Assembly (NCBI RefSeq): GCF_003265705.1
Contig: NW_020313255.1
Span: 567,013-631,012 of the forward strand
From: Callorhinus ursinus
Lineage: Eukaryota > Chordata > Mammalia > Carnivora > Otariidae
Direction of reading: 5' to 3'
DNA: 64,000 nt
Part shown: piece by piece, positions 36,101-46,048 of the stretch
How positions within the stretch are numbered: position 1 is the first letter of the stretch
Layout of the letters: each line of letters opens with the position of its first letter
Translations under genes and position numbers: made by a program
Notes under the pieces: generated by a model
Told to the model about the DNA's origin: nothing
The model's database searches: none
What the model saw: the letters and a program-made list of their open reading frames with translations, nothing else

Positions 36101-39100
36101 AAAACCTACAGACACTTAGCCAAAGAAAACATGCAAATGAGAGCTAAAGCAGCCTGTATCTGTCATCACGGAGATGCAGAAGTGCATGTGATGCTAACAC
36201 ACGTCTGGGAGCACCACCCGAGTCTGGAGCCCAGATGCCACCACAGGCTGGTGAGGGTGCAGGGCAGCAGGACCCCTGCCTGTGGCCGGGGGTGCACAGC
36301 ACGGGGTGGCCACTCTGGAGAACAGACCCAAACATCCTCTCAGCATACGACTGCTCCTTGGTGCTTACCCAAAGGACCTGAACACTCACATCCACACAAA
36401 CGCCTGGGCGCAGACGTTAACAGCACCTTCACAACTGCCAAATCCTGGAAACGACCAAGATGCCCGCAGCAGGTGGAGAGACAAAGTGAGATAGATCTAG
36501 ACAATGGGGTTTTTTTTTTTTTTAAAGGTTTTTTTTAAGATTTTATTTATTTATTTATTTTAGATTTTTTATTTATTTGAGAGGGAGAGAATGAGAGATA
36601 GAGAGCACGAGAGGGAAGAGGGTCAGAGGGAGAAGCAGACTCCCCGCTGAGCAGGGAGCCCGATGCGGGACTCGATCCCGGGACTCCAGGATCATGACCT
36701 GAGCCGAAGGCAGTCGCTTAACCAACTGAGCCACCCAGGCGCCCCGACAATGGGATGTTTTTAGTGCTAAAAAGGAACACGTGGGCAGGCTGGGAAAAGG
36801 CCTGGAGACACCTCAGTTCCCGAGAGGAGGAAGCTGCGGGGACAGGCCCCCAGCTCTGGGCGGCCCTGAAGAGGCACAGCATAGGTGGCAGAGCACTAGT
36901 CTGCAGGAGGCTGCCCCGCAGACCTGTGTCCCCGTGCACTGTGCAAGCCCACATGGGGCAGCCCCCCAGCAGCACAGCCCTGACGTGCACATCGGCTCTG
37001 GGTGCGGCGGCGTGTCAGCACAGACCCGTCCTCGGTTGAACAGAAGCACCGTTCTGGGAAGGGATGATGCTGGTGGGGGCGCGAAGGGCACAAGGGGACT
37101 CTCCACCCCTTCCTCTCGCTTTTACCGAGAACCAACGCTGCTCTAAACCAAAACCCTAAATAAAACCCCAGAAACTAAGAAAACAAAAACTAAAAACGAC
37201 TTTAAAAGCCCAACTTACCAACCGTACGAAGCGTAAGCGTACGTGCGCCAGCTTACTCAGCAGCTCAGTACGTGAAACACAACTATTAGACACGCGGGGG
37301 GGGGGGGCGTGCCTTTCTGATGTGGGCACAGTGCTCCGGCCAAGCGGCTCTACAGACTGAGCTTGGCAGGACAGACGGACCATCTGCCACCCTAGGGTCT
37401 ATGCTGGTCTCTGGGCAGCTTCGGTTTAATCGGTTCGCTGCGAGCGTGTGCCTGTCTGTAAGAGTGCTCCATTCAAACATGGGGACTTTACTCATCATCC
37501 TCTCAGGCTGTGAGCCAGTGAAATTCAAACAGAGCACAACACAAAGGATTCCCGAGACACCTAACCACGTACAGATGAGAAGGACCCTCCTACACAAACT
37601 AAGGTTTGAAGGGGCGGCAAAGGGTCCTAGTTCACAGTGAGCTGTTCTCAGAGAGGCGAGCTTCCAACACCTTCATGGTGCAGACAGAAGCTGAGTGGAA
37701 CTCTTGGTCCTCACCTTAGAAATGAGGAAAACACCACAAGAACCCAGAGAAAGCCGGGAAGAGCGTTCCCCTCGAAACCCATCAGAACCAACTCCCGACT
37801 TGACAGAAACCAGGAAGGGCCCAGATAAGACAGGCCCTGGGAGGGCGAGGACGAGTGAGCCCTCGGAGACAGACGGAGGCGGAGGGGCCAGAAGCGCCCA
37901 GAGACGTGGCCCAGAGAGGGGTGGAGAGGCTGTTCTCCCTGTAGGCCACACCCTCAAGAGCGGCGTGATGAAGCCATGTGCCGGCTCCCAGTACTGGGCG
38001 GTGATACTCAGCCCGTGGTGACCCCAAGCCCGCCCAGCCTCCCAGCCATGCACCTGAGGCCCCTCCGGTCCTCACCCCCAGCTCCTTGGCGATCTTCTGC
38101 CACTGCAGATGGCCATGCTCGGCCGCAAGGGCCTTCAGCTGGTCTACCTCCTGCCCGCTCCACTCCTGCTTGTTTATGCTCGGGTGCTCGAAGTTCTGCC
38201 AGAACTTCCGGATCTCCTCCGCACTGCGGCCACCCTCAAACTGCACCAACAGAGAAACCCAAGCTGCAGGGGCTGTTGCTCGCGGACGGCTGGCAGCTTG
38301 GCACCCAGGGAGAAGTGGGGTCCCAGCCCGGGTTGCCAGGAGTCACACACCCAGAAGCGGGGGGTCGGCTCCAAGCAAGAAGCCTGAACCTTCGTGCTCA
38401 TCCGTCTCTGAAAAGGCAGCTCACCCCGGTGGGGCAGGCCTGACACTCACCTGCCCAGAGGCGCCGCAGTAAGTCTGGCGGCCACCAGGGACTTAGCCTG
38501 ACTGCCTGAATCTGACCTTGCCGATGCCAGCCCACGCCCTCGGCTACCAGGACGGCCATGAGCCGCCGTCGGCCCAGTACTGCCCCGACTCACGTTAACG
38601 TTCGAGATCTTCTCCCAGTCGTGACTGTCCAGCCTGTTGCCCAGCAAGGCCTCCTCTGGGAGCTGCCTGGAGACAGGAACAGGCTGCCAGGCTCACACCG
38701 GGCCTTCCATGCCTCTCCCCAGGCCACAGCCTCCCTGTAAGACCCAGCTCACCGAATGTCCTGGACTTCCCTCTCCGCCTCCCTGCTCTGCTTCTCCAGG
38801 ACCTGCCTCTCTGCCTCACTCGTCACCCTACTCCGTTTCTGGTGCAAGTACTCAAGCCTACGGGGCAGGCAGAGACACCAGGGTTACCCACATCATGGCT
38901 GTACTCGGGGGGGGGGGGGCGGGGGGGGGGGGGGTGTCTTGGGTCCAGTGCAGTTTCCCTGAGTACTCAGGCATGCACATCACTCCATAGGATGAAGCTG
39001 CGTGTCAGGAAGCACACACTGGAGCCTGGCTCCGACTCCAAGCCTGCCTTGTGCAGGCAGGAGGCTGCCCGGCTTCCCGCCCACAGAAAGCAACGACACT

Positions 39101-42100
39101 CCCTCTCCTGCTGTCACTGCAGTTGTGAACACACAGACAGTAATTGACACCGCTGGTTCAGCATCCCAGCTACCTGCCTTGGACCCCGCACGCAGGGAGG
39201 TGTTCTGCGGGAAGCCTGGTGACAAAGCCACAGCCTACTTAAGCCTGCAGTTGGCCCTTCTGGAGTCCAGGGAGAAGAAAGCCATCCCTGAAGCAAATCC
39301 TGACCCACACATCAAGCCTTGAGACTAGGGGCAGCCCCTGGGACCCCTGGCCCAGCCCCAGGTGCTGTGATTTGGTCGCATGGTGTCACCCCAGCACAAC
39401 ATAAAAAGTCTCACGCACGGTCCGCATTCAGACCAGAGAAACCGCCCGAGCTGCATGACTGACTGCGGCCACTCGGCCTGCCCAGCTCTCGCATGCCCGA
39501 CCTCGAGCCCAGATGCCTCTTTGGGGAAAAGTTCCAGGGATCAGCACCTCTTCCGCTGGGAGCAGGGGACGCGGCTGCACTGAGTGTCCGTGACAAAGCA
39601 TCGAGCCCGGACTCCCTCACTCGCCGGGGAGGCCGACGTCCATGACTGTGCTCGGACTTACTTCAGTAACTTGGGCTGAAGCAGGCGCTGCAGGCGGTCG
39701 CTCACCACTGATCTTCGGAGCAAGGCCTTTTCCCAGTTTTTCCCTAACGAGAAACAATGACATCAGCAACGCCTTCCCCTACTTTCACGTGAGGAAGCTG
39801 TGGGCACATGACCAGGCCAGAACCACAGAGCTGGCAGGGGGGCTGGGCTGTGGGCCCAGGGCCCTCTGTCCAGCAAGCAGGATGCCCTGGCCCAAGCTCA
39901 CAGCTGGGCCCGTGGGGCTGGGTGTTCAGGGATGAAAAGGGAGACCAGACAGTTATCTGTGGGGATGGTGGCCCCACGTGGCCTGGGACAGGCAAGGGCT
40001 TTGAGGGGACAGTCCCAGTGGTCAGGGCCCGAAGAAGCCCACAGAGCCACAGGAAGGCATCTGAGGAGAGGCAGGGCTGTGGTGCTGAGGCCCCGGCCTG
40101 GGCACTTACACTTAGTCACCAGGAGCTCCTCGAAAGCCTTGATGCCCTGGGCAGCCTTCTCCCGCGTCTCTTCATTGGCAGGAGGCCCCTGCCAGACAAA
40201 GCAGTGTCACACCATAGACAGAACCCAGGTATGCTCACCTCACGGGCCAAGCATGTCCCGGTGGGCCTCACTAAGACTCTGGAGCCCTTTCCTTCAGCCT
40301 CCTCGAGCAGTTTGGCCACGTGGGAGGCCTGGCACCAGACACTTGGGCCCAGAGCTACTCCCTGGTGAGTGGCTGGGGGCCGTGAGGAGCATGGGGCGGT
40401 CTCAGTGGCTCCACAGGACCTCGCTACCAGGCCACCACAATTCTGCCAAGCTGCCCCACCCATGGTGCCACCTCTTACGGAAATGCCCCCGGGGTTCATC
40501 TGTGGAGCTGAGGTCAGCTTGCCACATTCCAAGGCTGGAGACCCTGACTTTCACCACTGGCAACCAGAAAGAGTTTGAAAGAGGCTAAAGAATATTATCC
40601 TGAACAACCCAAGGGAATTCACAACAGCCACAGGAGGTTTGGAAACGAGAGCTCCTTCCCGTGCAGCCTGACCCCCCCCCCTCCACCCTCCCTGATGAGA
40701 GCAGGGCCCCCGCTACTCACCACTCCGGTCACTCTGTCCTTGAAGTAGGGTTTCATGAAGTGCCCTATGTACAAATTCGGGGGCAGGCTCTTGCCGTCCT
40801 TCACCTTGGAGCCCTTGGATCCTGCCAGGTCACACATGATCTCCTCCTGTGGCAGATACAAAGGGCCCATCTGGGGTCAGGCAGCAGCGACTCCCTTTGT
40901 GAATGGGACCCGGGCAGTCAGGGAACAGACAGAGCTCAAAGCCCTATTCTGGGGTGTCTGGCCATGGGGGTTCTGAAGGCCAGGCCCTGTCCTACCTGCT
41001 GCTCCTGGTTCTGGGCCAGCAGGAGGCTGACCTCCACCAGCCTCTCCTGGATGACCTCCTGGTAGACCATGTTCAACTGCAGGCAGGTCTCTGGGTCTTC
41101 AGGAAGGGTCTTTTCCTTGGGGTCATCCTCACCATTGCTGGCCTCACCCCACCTCTCCTCTTCCTGGTTACAAGTGGGAAACTGCAGGTGAGGAAGGAGG
41201 CATGCAGACGCTGCCCCACCTCGTGACCCAGGGCAGCACAACGAGCCTCTGAGCTCACGCTCCGGTCCCTGGGCCAGCAGACCACCCTGATGTGGGACTG
41301 TGTCCAGCATATGCATGTTCCACAACTTGAGACAAAAGAAACAAACATCTGGAAATATATCTTGGGTGGGAAAACGTGAAAAGCTAAATACCATCCACTT
41401 TCCACAATGTTTCTATGGAACTCGAGGCTCAGAATGGGCTCGTGCGCTCTCGTCACTGGCAGGGAACGGTGAGCCCCAACACGTGTGAGGACGGCCACTG
41501 CAGCACCAGCAGGACTAAAACCCAGGAACAACCCGTGGGACCGTCAAGTGAGGAACTATGATAAATCTAAGCCAAGGGCACTACCTGGCCATTAAAAATC
41601 AGAATCAACTCTGTACCTGCTGCCTTCATTAAAAGACAAAAAACAAATTGTAAAAATTCTCCAAATTAACACGAAATTCTAAAGTAAAAAGTAGCAATAA
41701 AAACTGGCCTGACTGAGGAACTATGTGCCAGACACCGTCCTGGACAATGAGACGTGCGGACTGACTTGCGCTGTGACTACCCCACTGCACGCTGGAAACT
41801 GAGGCAGACAAGTAAGCTACAAAGGGCCAGACCCAGGCAGCACGCTCAAAACCTTCCACGCATGACGCCATGCCCAGACACATACGCGTCACAGAGAGCT
41901 TAGGAAAGTCAGGAGGCATGAACGCCAAACCTCGGACAGATGTTATCCTAGGAACAATTTTAATTTTGGTGACAAATACTTTGTGACGCGATGCTTCCGG
42001 TAACAAACACCTGGAAAAACCGAGACGTGCTCAGAGCACTCCCCGCTTGGTCTTGGGCCCACTGGCAGGGTGGTGTCTGCCTTGGTGGGTACCACAAACA

Positions 42101-43026
42101 GCCCAGGCCAGTAGTTACCGAGCCTGGGGAACCAGTAGCCTCCGAGTCCTCCTCTGGCAGTGAATCTGTGGGAACACAAGCACACCGTGTGAGCGACCAG
42201 CAACAGAATCCCGTATCTGCTAAAGAGATGTCCCGTAGGTACGGCACAGGGTTTTTCCTGATGGCCACGGGCGGGGGAGACGCTGAAAGGCCTCAGGACA
42301 AAACCGGACCTTCCTTCGCCATCAGCCAGTGGCTGAGCGCCACTCACTGACTAGGCAAGACAGGCCCTGAACCGAGGGCAGGGTCCGCCAAAGAGAGAAG
42401 ACGCGCCAGGACCATGAGGGCAGGCCTCGAAGGAGCCAGCCCCATCCTGGGGGTGCTGGAGTTAGGGGCGGGGGCATGGCTGCGGCCCTGATTACAGGGA
42501 AAGGCAGGCCCTGGCGTGGTCCGAAACTCAGAAACAGCCTCAGACCTGCACCTGGCGCCAGGGAGAGGCCTGAGGGCCCCGTCTCCCGTAGGTTCTGACC
42601 ACGTGGGCAGGCCTCTAATCAGAGCTGTGGTGAGGGGCCTCAGGGCCCAGGGGAGCACCGAGGACAGCATGTGGGGGTGACTCCCAGCTGGCCGGCATGG
42701 TGGCAGCGGACAAACTGAGCTCTGGAACCTCTGACGCCGGGGGACAGCGCGCTCACTCACAGCCAGCAGGTCCTCGGCCGCCTGAGGAGCGCTAACAGGC
42801 CGTCCCGGGGAGTAAGGGCAAGGCCAGTGTGGCCGAGCAGCACGCTCGCCTGCAGGGCAGGTGGAGGAGCTCCAGCCGTGGCCTGTGAAAGCGTACCTGC
42901 GTCAGAATCCAACGTGAGACCAGACTCCGGGACCCCCGCTCCGACGCCCGAGGCCGTGGGGTCCAGAATCCTCTCAAGCTCCGCGATCTCCTTTGCTATC
43001 TTCTCTCTCTCGGCGTCTAGGTCCAT
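24129..43026 (-). CDS. SNAPC4: SNAPC4 (SNAP190), Myb-repeat subunit of the snRNA activating complex
   Basis: This is the largest subunit of SNAPc, which binds the proximal sequence element of U1-U6-type snRNA promoters for Pol II and Pol III. Minus-strand coding exons are 42897-43026, 42119-42165, 40996-41163, 40721-40846, 40110-40188, 39662-39743, 38753-38857, 38594-38666, 38076-38240, 34931-35078, 34589-34695, 34346-34440, 32610-32704, 31556-31635, 30741-31241, 29862-29945, 29457-29703, 28928-28998, 28327-28437, 27581-27605, 25327-27020 and 24129-24245. They total 1449 residues (human 1469). Residues about 290-500 hold four and a half Myb repeats; examples are KEWTREEDRLL, FWAPEEDAKLL and GRWNASEEGKLL. 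A Ser-Gly repeat follows in the 501-nt exon. The 1694-nt exon encodes a Pro-rich region; the C-terminus (SNAPC2-binding in human) ends in RKRRRLV. The N-terminus is MDLDAEREKIAKEI. The ATG is preceded by an acceptor at 43035, so exon 1 is noncoding. Confidence 0.95.
27581..27605 (-). other. SNAPC4: 25-nt SNAPC4 microexon
   Basis: The microexon lies between TTTTTCAG and GTACTC and encodes MSSSRDSP plus one base. It is required for phase: the exon ending at 28327 closes in phase 0 and the large exon at 27020 begins with the last two bases of a Gly codon. The human protein has a similar ASSSAQST segment at the same place by memory. Confidence 0.85.
31093..31180 (-). repeat. SNAPC4: 15-nt coding repeat, Ser-Ser-Gly-Gly/Asp-Gly
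   Basis: About six copies of a GGCAGCAGCGGGGGC-type unit on the gene strand encode repeated GSSGG or GSSGD blocks just after the Myb domain. The copies differ mainly at the Gly/Asp codon and at one AGC/AGT position, pointing to recent tandem expansion. Confidence 0.9.
32120..32330 (+). mobile_element. Possible old L1 3'-region fragment
   Basis: GAGAAACAACAGAAACATCCATCGAG, shortened here to its recognisable parts AACAACAGAAACATCCATC, resembles the common L1 3' stretch ‘aacaacctaaatgtccatc’. The remainder is too diverged to align by eye. It lies in the SNAPC4 intron between 31635 and 32610. Confidence 0.35.
32832..34032 (+). mobile_element. Old L1 3' portion (ORF2 end to poly-A)
   Basis: Recognisable ORF2-end pieces occur in order: AAAATTAAAACCTTGATGTG, GGATAAGGGACTTGTAGCC, TGTTTCTCCAGAGAAGACAT and GATGCTCAATGCC. 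The far end at 33990-34032 has the typical ACATACAGATTAAGTTATCA and an A-run. Many substitutions show that it is dead. A SINEC fragment lies within it at 33330-33426. Confidence 0.7.
33330..33426 (-). mobile_element. Truncated SINEC, minus orientation
   Basis: On the plus strand it reads CTCTACACCCAATGCGGGGC through GGGCACTCCACTGACC to CCAACCAGGTGCCCC, the reverse complement of a SINEC head. It is truncated at its tail side next to a G-run at about 33301-33310. Confidence 0.75.
35885..36061 (+). mobile_element. SINEC inserted in L1, plus orientation, with target-site duplication
   Basis: The head GGCACCTGGGTGGCTCAGTC leads to a tail of AAATAAATAAAAAAATAAAA. Flanking near-identical copies AAAACTCGGCA (35873-35883) and AAAACTCAGCA (36062-36072) mark the target-site duplication inside the older L1. 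Confidence 0.92.
36510..36745 (-). mobile_element. SINEC inserted in L1, minus orientation, with target-site duplication
   Basis: The element starts on the plus strand with a T-rich tail, passes through an AG-rich zone and ends with CTGAGCCACCCAGGCGCCCC. GACAATGGG at 36500-36508 and again at 36746-36754 is the target-site duplication. Its sequence is the least decayed of the SINEs here. Confidence 0.93.
38907..38934 (+). repeat. Poly-G tract, potential G-quadruplex
   Basis: Thirteen G, one C and fourteen G occur in a row in the SNAPC4 intron about 50 bases upstream (gene strand) of the 38753-38857 exon. On the gene strand it is a poly-C run close to that exon's 3' splice site. The exact count may be affected by sequencing or assembly. 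Confidence 0.85.
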
Positions 43027-43199
43027 GACTTCCACCTGCCGCCGGGACGCACCGCAGAATCTCACCGACCCGCCCCTGACACGTGCACGCCCCTGGGGGC
43101 CCCACGGAGGCCTGACCGAAGCAGGCGGTCCCGCTCCGGGGAGCCCTGGACCGCTGACCTGACACCTCCCTCACCCGCGAGAACACCCAGTTTGCTCCC

Positions 43200-44250
43200 C
43201 GGGGCGCTGACGCCACGTGGACGTGGCCGGCCCGCTCGAGGCTGTGACCCACGGGGGCGCACGGATGGGCACCAACATGGCCCCAGAGCCTGGTCTCCGC
43301 CCTCCCCGGCCCGGCCGGGCACCCGGGGCCCACACGGCGGGGGGTCGTGGCTGCGGCACGCGGCCCGGGCCCTGGGAGACCCGAGCCCAGCAGCACAGCG
43401 GAGGGCACGCGGACGCAGGGGGCAGGGTGTGGCGCCGGGAGGGCCGCGCCCGGGGGGCAGGGCCCCCGCGTCTGCAGGGGCGCCGGTCCGGGCGGCCGCG
43501 GCGGGGCCGAGGCCCGGGAAGAGAGGGGGGCTCATGAGGCTTCGCGGAGGGACGGCAGTGCCGGGGGCTCCGCACGGACCCGGGGCCGGAGGCCAAGCCA
43601 CAGAGGGACGCCGGCCGGTCCCGCGGCGCCAGGTGCACCCTCCGAGCGCGAGCGAGCCGAACCGGCCGAGAGCCCGGCCGCCACCAGCGCCGCGGCCCGG
43701 CCCCCCGGCCCCCGGGCCCGCCCCTCCCGCCGCGGCCCGGCCCCATCCCCGGCGACCGCGCTGCCGCCCTCACCCTCAGCCAGCGCCACCGCCCCCCACA
43801 CTTCCGGCGGCCGCACAACCGGAAGTCCCGCCCCGCGGCCGCAGCGCGGGGCACGCCGGGACGGGGTCGGCGAGCGGGCGAGTGCTGCCCCCGCGCGGCC
43901 GCCCCCGGGACTGCCGAGCACTGGCCGGGGCGGGGGTGGTCGGCCGGGCGGGACCTCCGCATCGCCGAAACTCCCTCGCTCGCTCGTTTCTGCCTGTGCT
44001 GACTACATCCGCGGCTGTTGTTGCGCAGCCAGTGAGCAAGGTGGCCAAGGGCTCAGTGCTGCCGCTGCCTGGCCCGGGGCAGGCGTCGCGCAGGGCCGGA
44101 GCCCGCCCCAGCCCCCGGTCCCCACGCCCAGCGCGTACCTCTGGTTCCGTCTGGGAGGCCGCTCCTGCCCGAGCGGGGCCGGCCTGCAGTTGCTCCTCCT
44201 ATAGGGGCATGTGCGGGGCGGGGGCAGAGCAGGGGCGCCACCCCCAGAGC
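43200..44250. promoter_or_regulatory. SNAPC4: SNAPC4 CpG island and promoter
   Basis: This is a CpG-dense region. Two inverted ETS sites, ACTTCCGG at 43800-43807 and CCGGAAGT at 43819-43826, lie just upstream on the gene strand of a GTGAGG donor (last exon base 43774). A short noncoding exon 1 of about 43774-43830 spliced to the acceptor at 43035 fits. No TATA box is seen. Long open frames in the island are compositional. Confidence 0.75.
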
Positions 44251-45130
44251 GCGGTGCGTCTCAGGGATGGGGGCGGGGGGCGTAATGCTGCCTGGGGCTC
44301 GGAAGAGCAGCCAGTGTCCGCTGGCAACCAGCAGTGCGCCTTCGCCTGGTGGACAGAGCAGGCGGAGATTGCAAGGCGAGGCATGGGGTAAGGGACGTCC
44401 CCGAGAGCCAGACTGGAGAAACAGACGGGTTGCACGGGGCCGGAAACCCAGAGGCAGAGCTGGACGTCCATACAATTTAAGTCTCTTACCGGGAGCGCTC
44501 CAAACACACGGGGGACAGCAGGAAGAGCCTATGTGTGCACCGGGCCGCTTGCTTCATCTAGACCCTTCCGGCGCCCGCAGCCCCTCTGCCTGCCCTTGCA
44601 GAGGTCAGGGCTGGCTCAAGTGCAGCATCAGTAGGTGGAACACCCCAGGGGGGCTCTAGGTGCCCATCCCGCGCGCACCCCCTTAAAATGCTGTGCCTGC
44701 ATGCAGGGCTGTGGCTGGAGGCATCCTCCCAGGAAGCCCCGTTCCTGCACCCAGAAGAGAACCGCATCCTAGCGCTTTCCTAATAGGCCGCCAGAGCTCC
44801 GAACCCGCTTCTCACCAACAGGCTGGAATGAGGTGACGTGTCCCAGTTTAAATGTCTTTGAAAAAAATTCAACCACGTGACTGAAGAATGCTCCCGTACT
44901 AGATTCCAATCTGTCCAACTCCAAAACAGGCAGCTCTGACGTCTAGTGTGCGGGCCACTGTGGTCAGACGCAGCCCTGGTCTGAGTCTACCCTTGACCCC
45001 ACGGGCCACGGGACTGCTGCTGAATTTCTCAGCACAAATCACCCCTTACGACTAGATGCATGCCCTAAAGCCAAAGGACAGTACCATGATTCTGAAGCAT
45101 AAAGACCTGGTTAAATCAGAAAAAAAGGTA
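44251..45130. other. Spacer between the SNAPC4 promoter and the ENTR1 3' end
   Basis: I see no coding exon, RNA gene or recognisable repeat. GC content falls from left to right toward the ENTR1 3' UTR. Confidence 0.5.
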
Positions 45131-45151
45131 CAGTTCATAGAAGTTTTACAA

Positions 45152-45157
45152 TTTATT
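45152..45157 (-). terminator. ENTR1: ENTR1 poly(A) signal
   Basis: TTTATT on the plus strand (AATAAA on the gene strand) lies 0.9 kb past the ENTR1 stop at 46049, giving an AT-rich 3' UTR of about that length. Confidence 0.65.
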
Positions 45158-46048
45158 AAATAGGAAAACTGTCAATTTGAACAGAAGGGAAAAGGGAAGC
45201 TTACTTAAAAAAAATAACGTCTACAGAAAAATAGGCAAGAAGGCACGTAGTGCATGTTCTGCCTTCCCTATGTGGGGGAGCAGTTGGAAAGGCACTGTGG
45301 ACAAGCCTTGTGCTAACACAGGAAGGCTCTGCACACTCTAAATTCCTGAATTCTAAACTTCATCGTATAAAACCCCACTTGAAACATATATCAAAACCCT
45401 CCAGCCAAAGCAGTTTTTCAAACCCAAGGCCCACGTGTGCATTGTGATAGCTGCACACAGTGGCCCACCTGGGTGACCCGGGGCCCCGCATGGGGCATCC
45501 GCGCTCAGGTCTCCCGGGGCGGGGCAGGCACCTCCCGCAGGCCCGCAGGCCTGCAGGAGCGCACTCCAAGCCATCAGGGGCACCAGGTGAGGCTGGAGAG
45601 GCACTAGGACCCTTCTGAGGCAACCACTCACTGCGGCTCCCCTGCTTTCTCTCCTGTCGAAATTAAGGACGAGCAATTGACTTATCTTATAATTAACGTT
45701 CCACAATGACAACGGAAAACACTCATTATAGAACTGTGGTTTTCAGGTTTAGTAACTTCAAAAAATCACTGGCTTCTATAGAAACCTCTTCCGATAGAGC
45801 GTTAGTTCGTGGAGTAGCTGGAGCTCCCCCAGAAGGCTCGCGGAGAAGCCACTGCGGCTCTCACGCGGGGGTTGCTTCTCCCTGCAGAGCGCTGCTCACA
45901 CTGTGTGGTCATGAAATTAGCATGTCATGATAAGTATCTTTACTACGGTGAGGACGACATATTTAAAGACACAATGGCATTTCCAAATCCAGTGAGCAGG
46001 GACATCCGGGTGTGAGCGGAGCTGTGACCCGGAAGCACCTCAGGGTTC

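Larger units (their letters stand above)
35600..37130 (+). mobile_element. Old L1 3' portion interrupted by two SINEC insertions
   Basis: L1 ORF2-end motifs run through 35715-35880 (AATGAGAAGACAAGCCGCAG), resume after the first SINEC at 36062 (CAATCCGATTAAAAATAAACC), and continue to CAAGATGCCCGCAGCAGGTGG. After the second SINEC they go on with GGGATGTTTTTAGTGCTAAA. The element lies in the 3 kb SNAPC4 intron between the 35078 and 38076 exons. The far boundary is approximate. Confidence 0.7.

Noticed and set aside
43192..44391. 399-codon open frame on the plus strand across the SNAPC4 promoter
   Set aside because: It lies in a CpG island, is Pro/Arg/Gly/Ala-rich low-complexity sequence, has no family resemblance and overlaps promoter motifs and exon 1 of SNAPC4.
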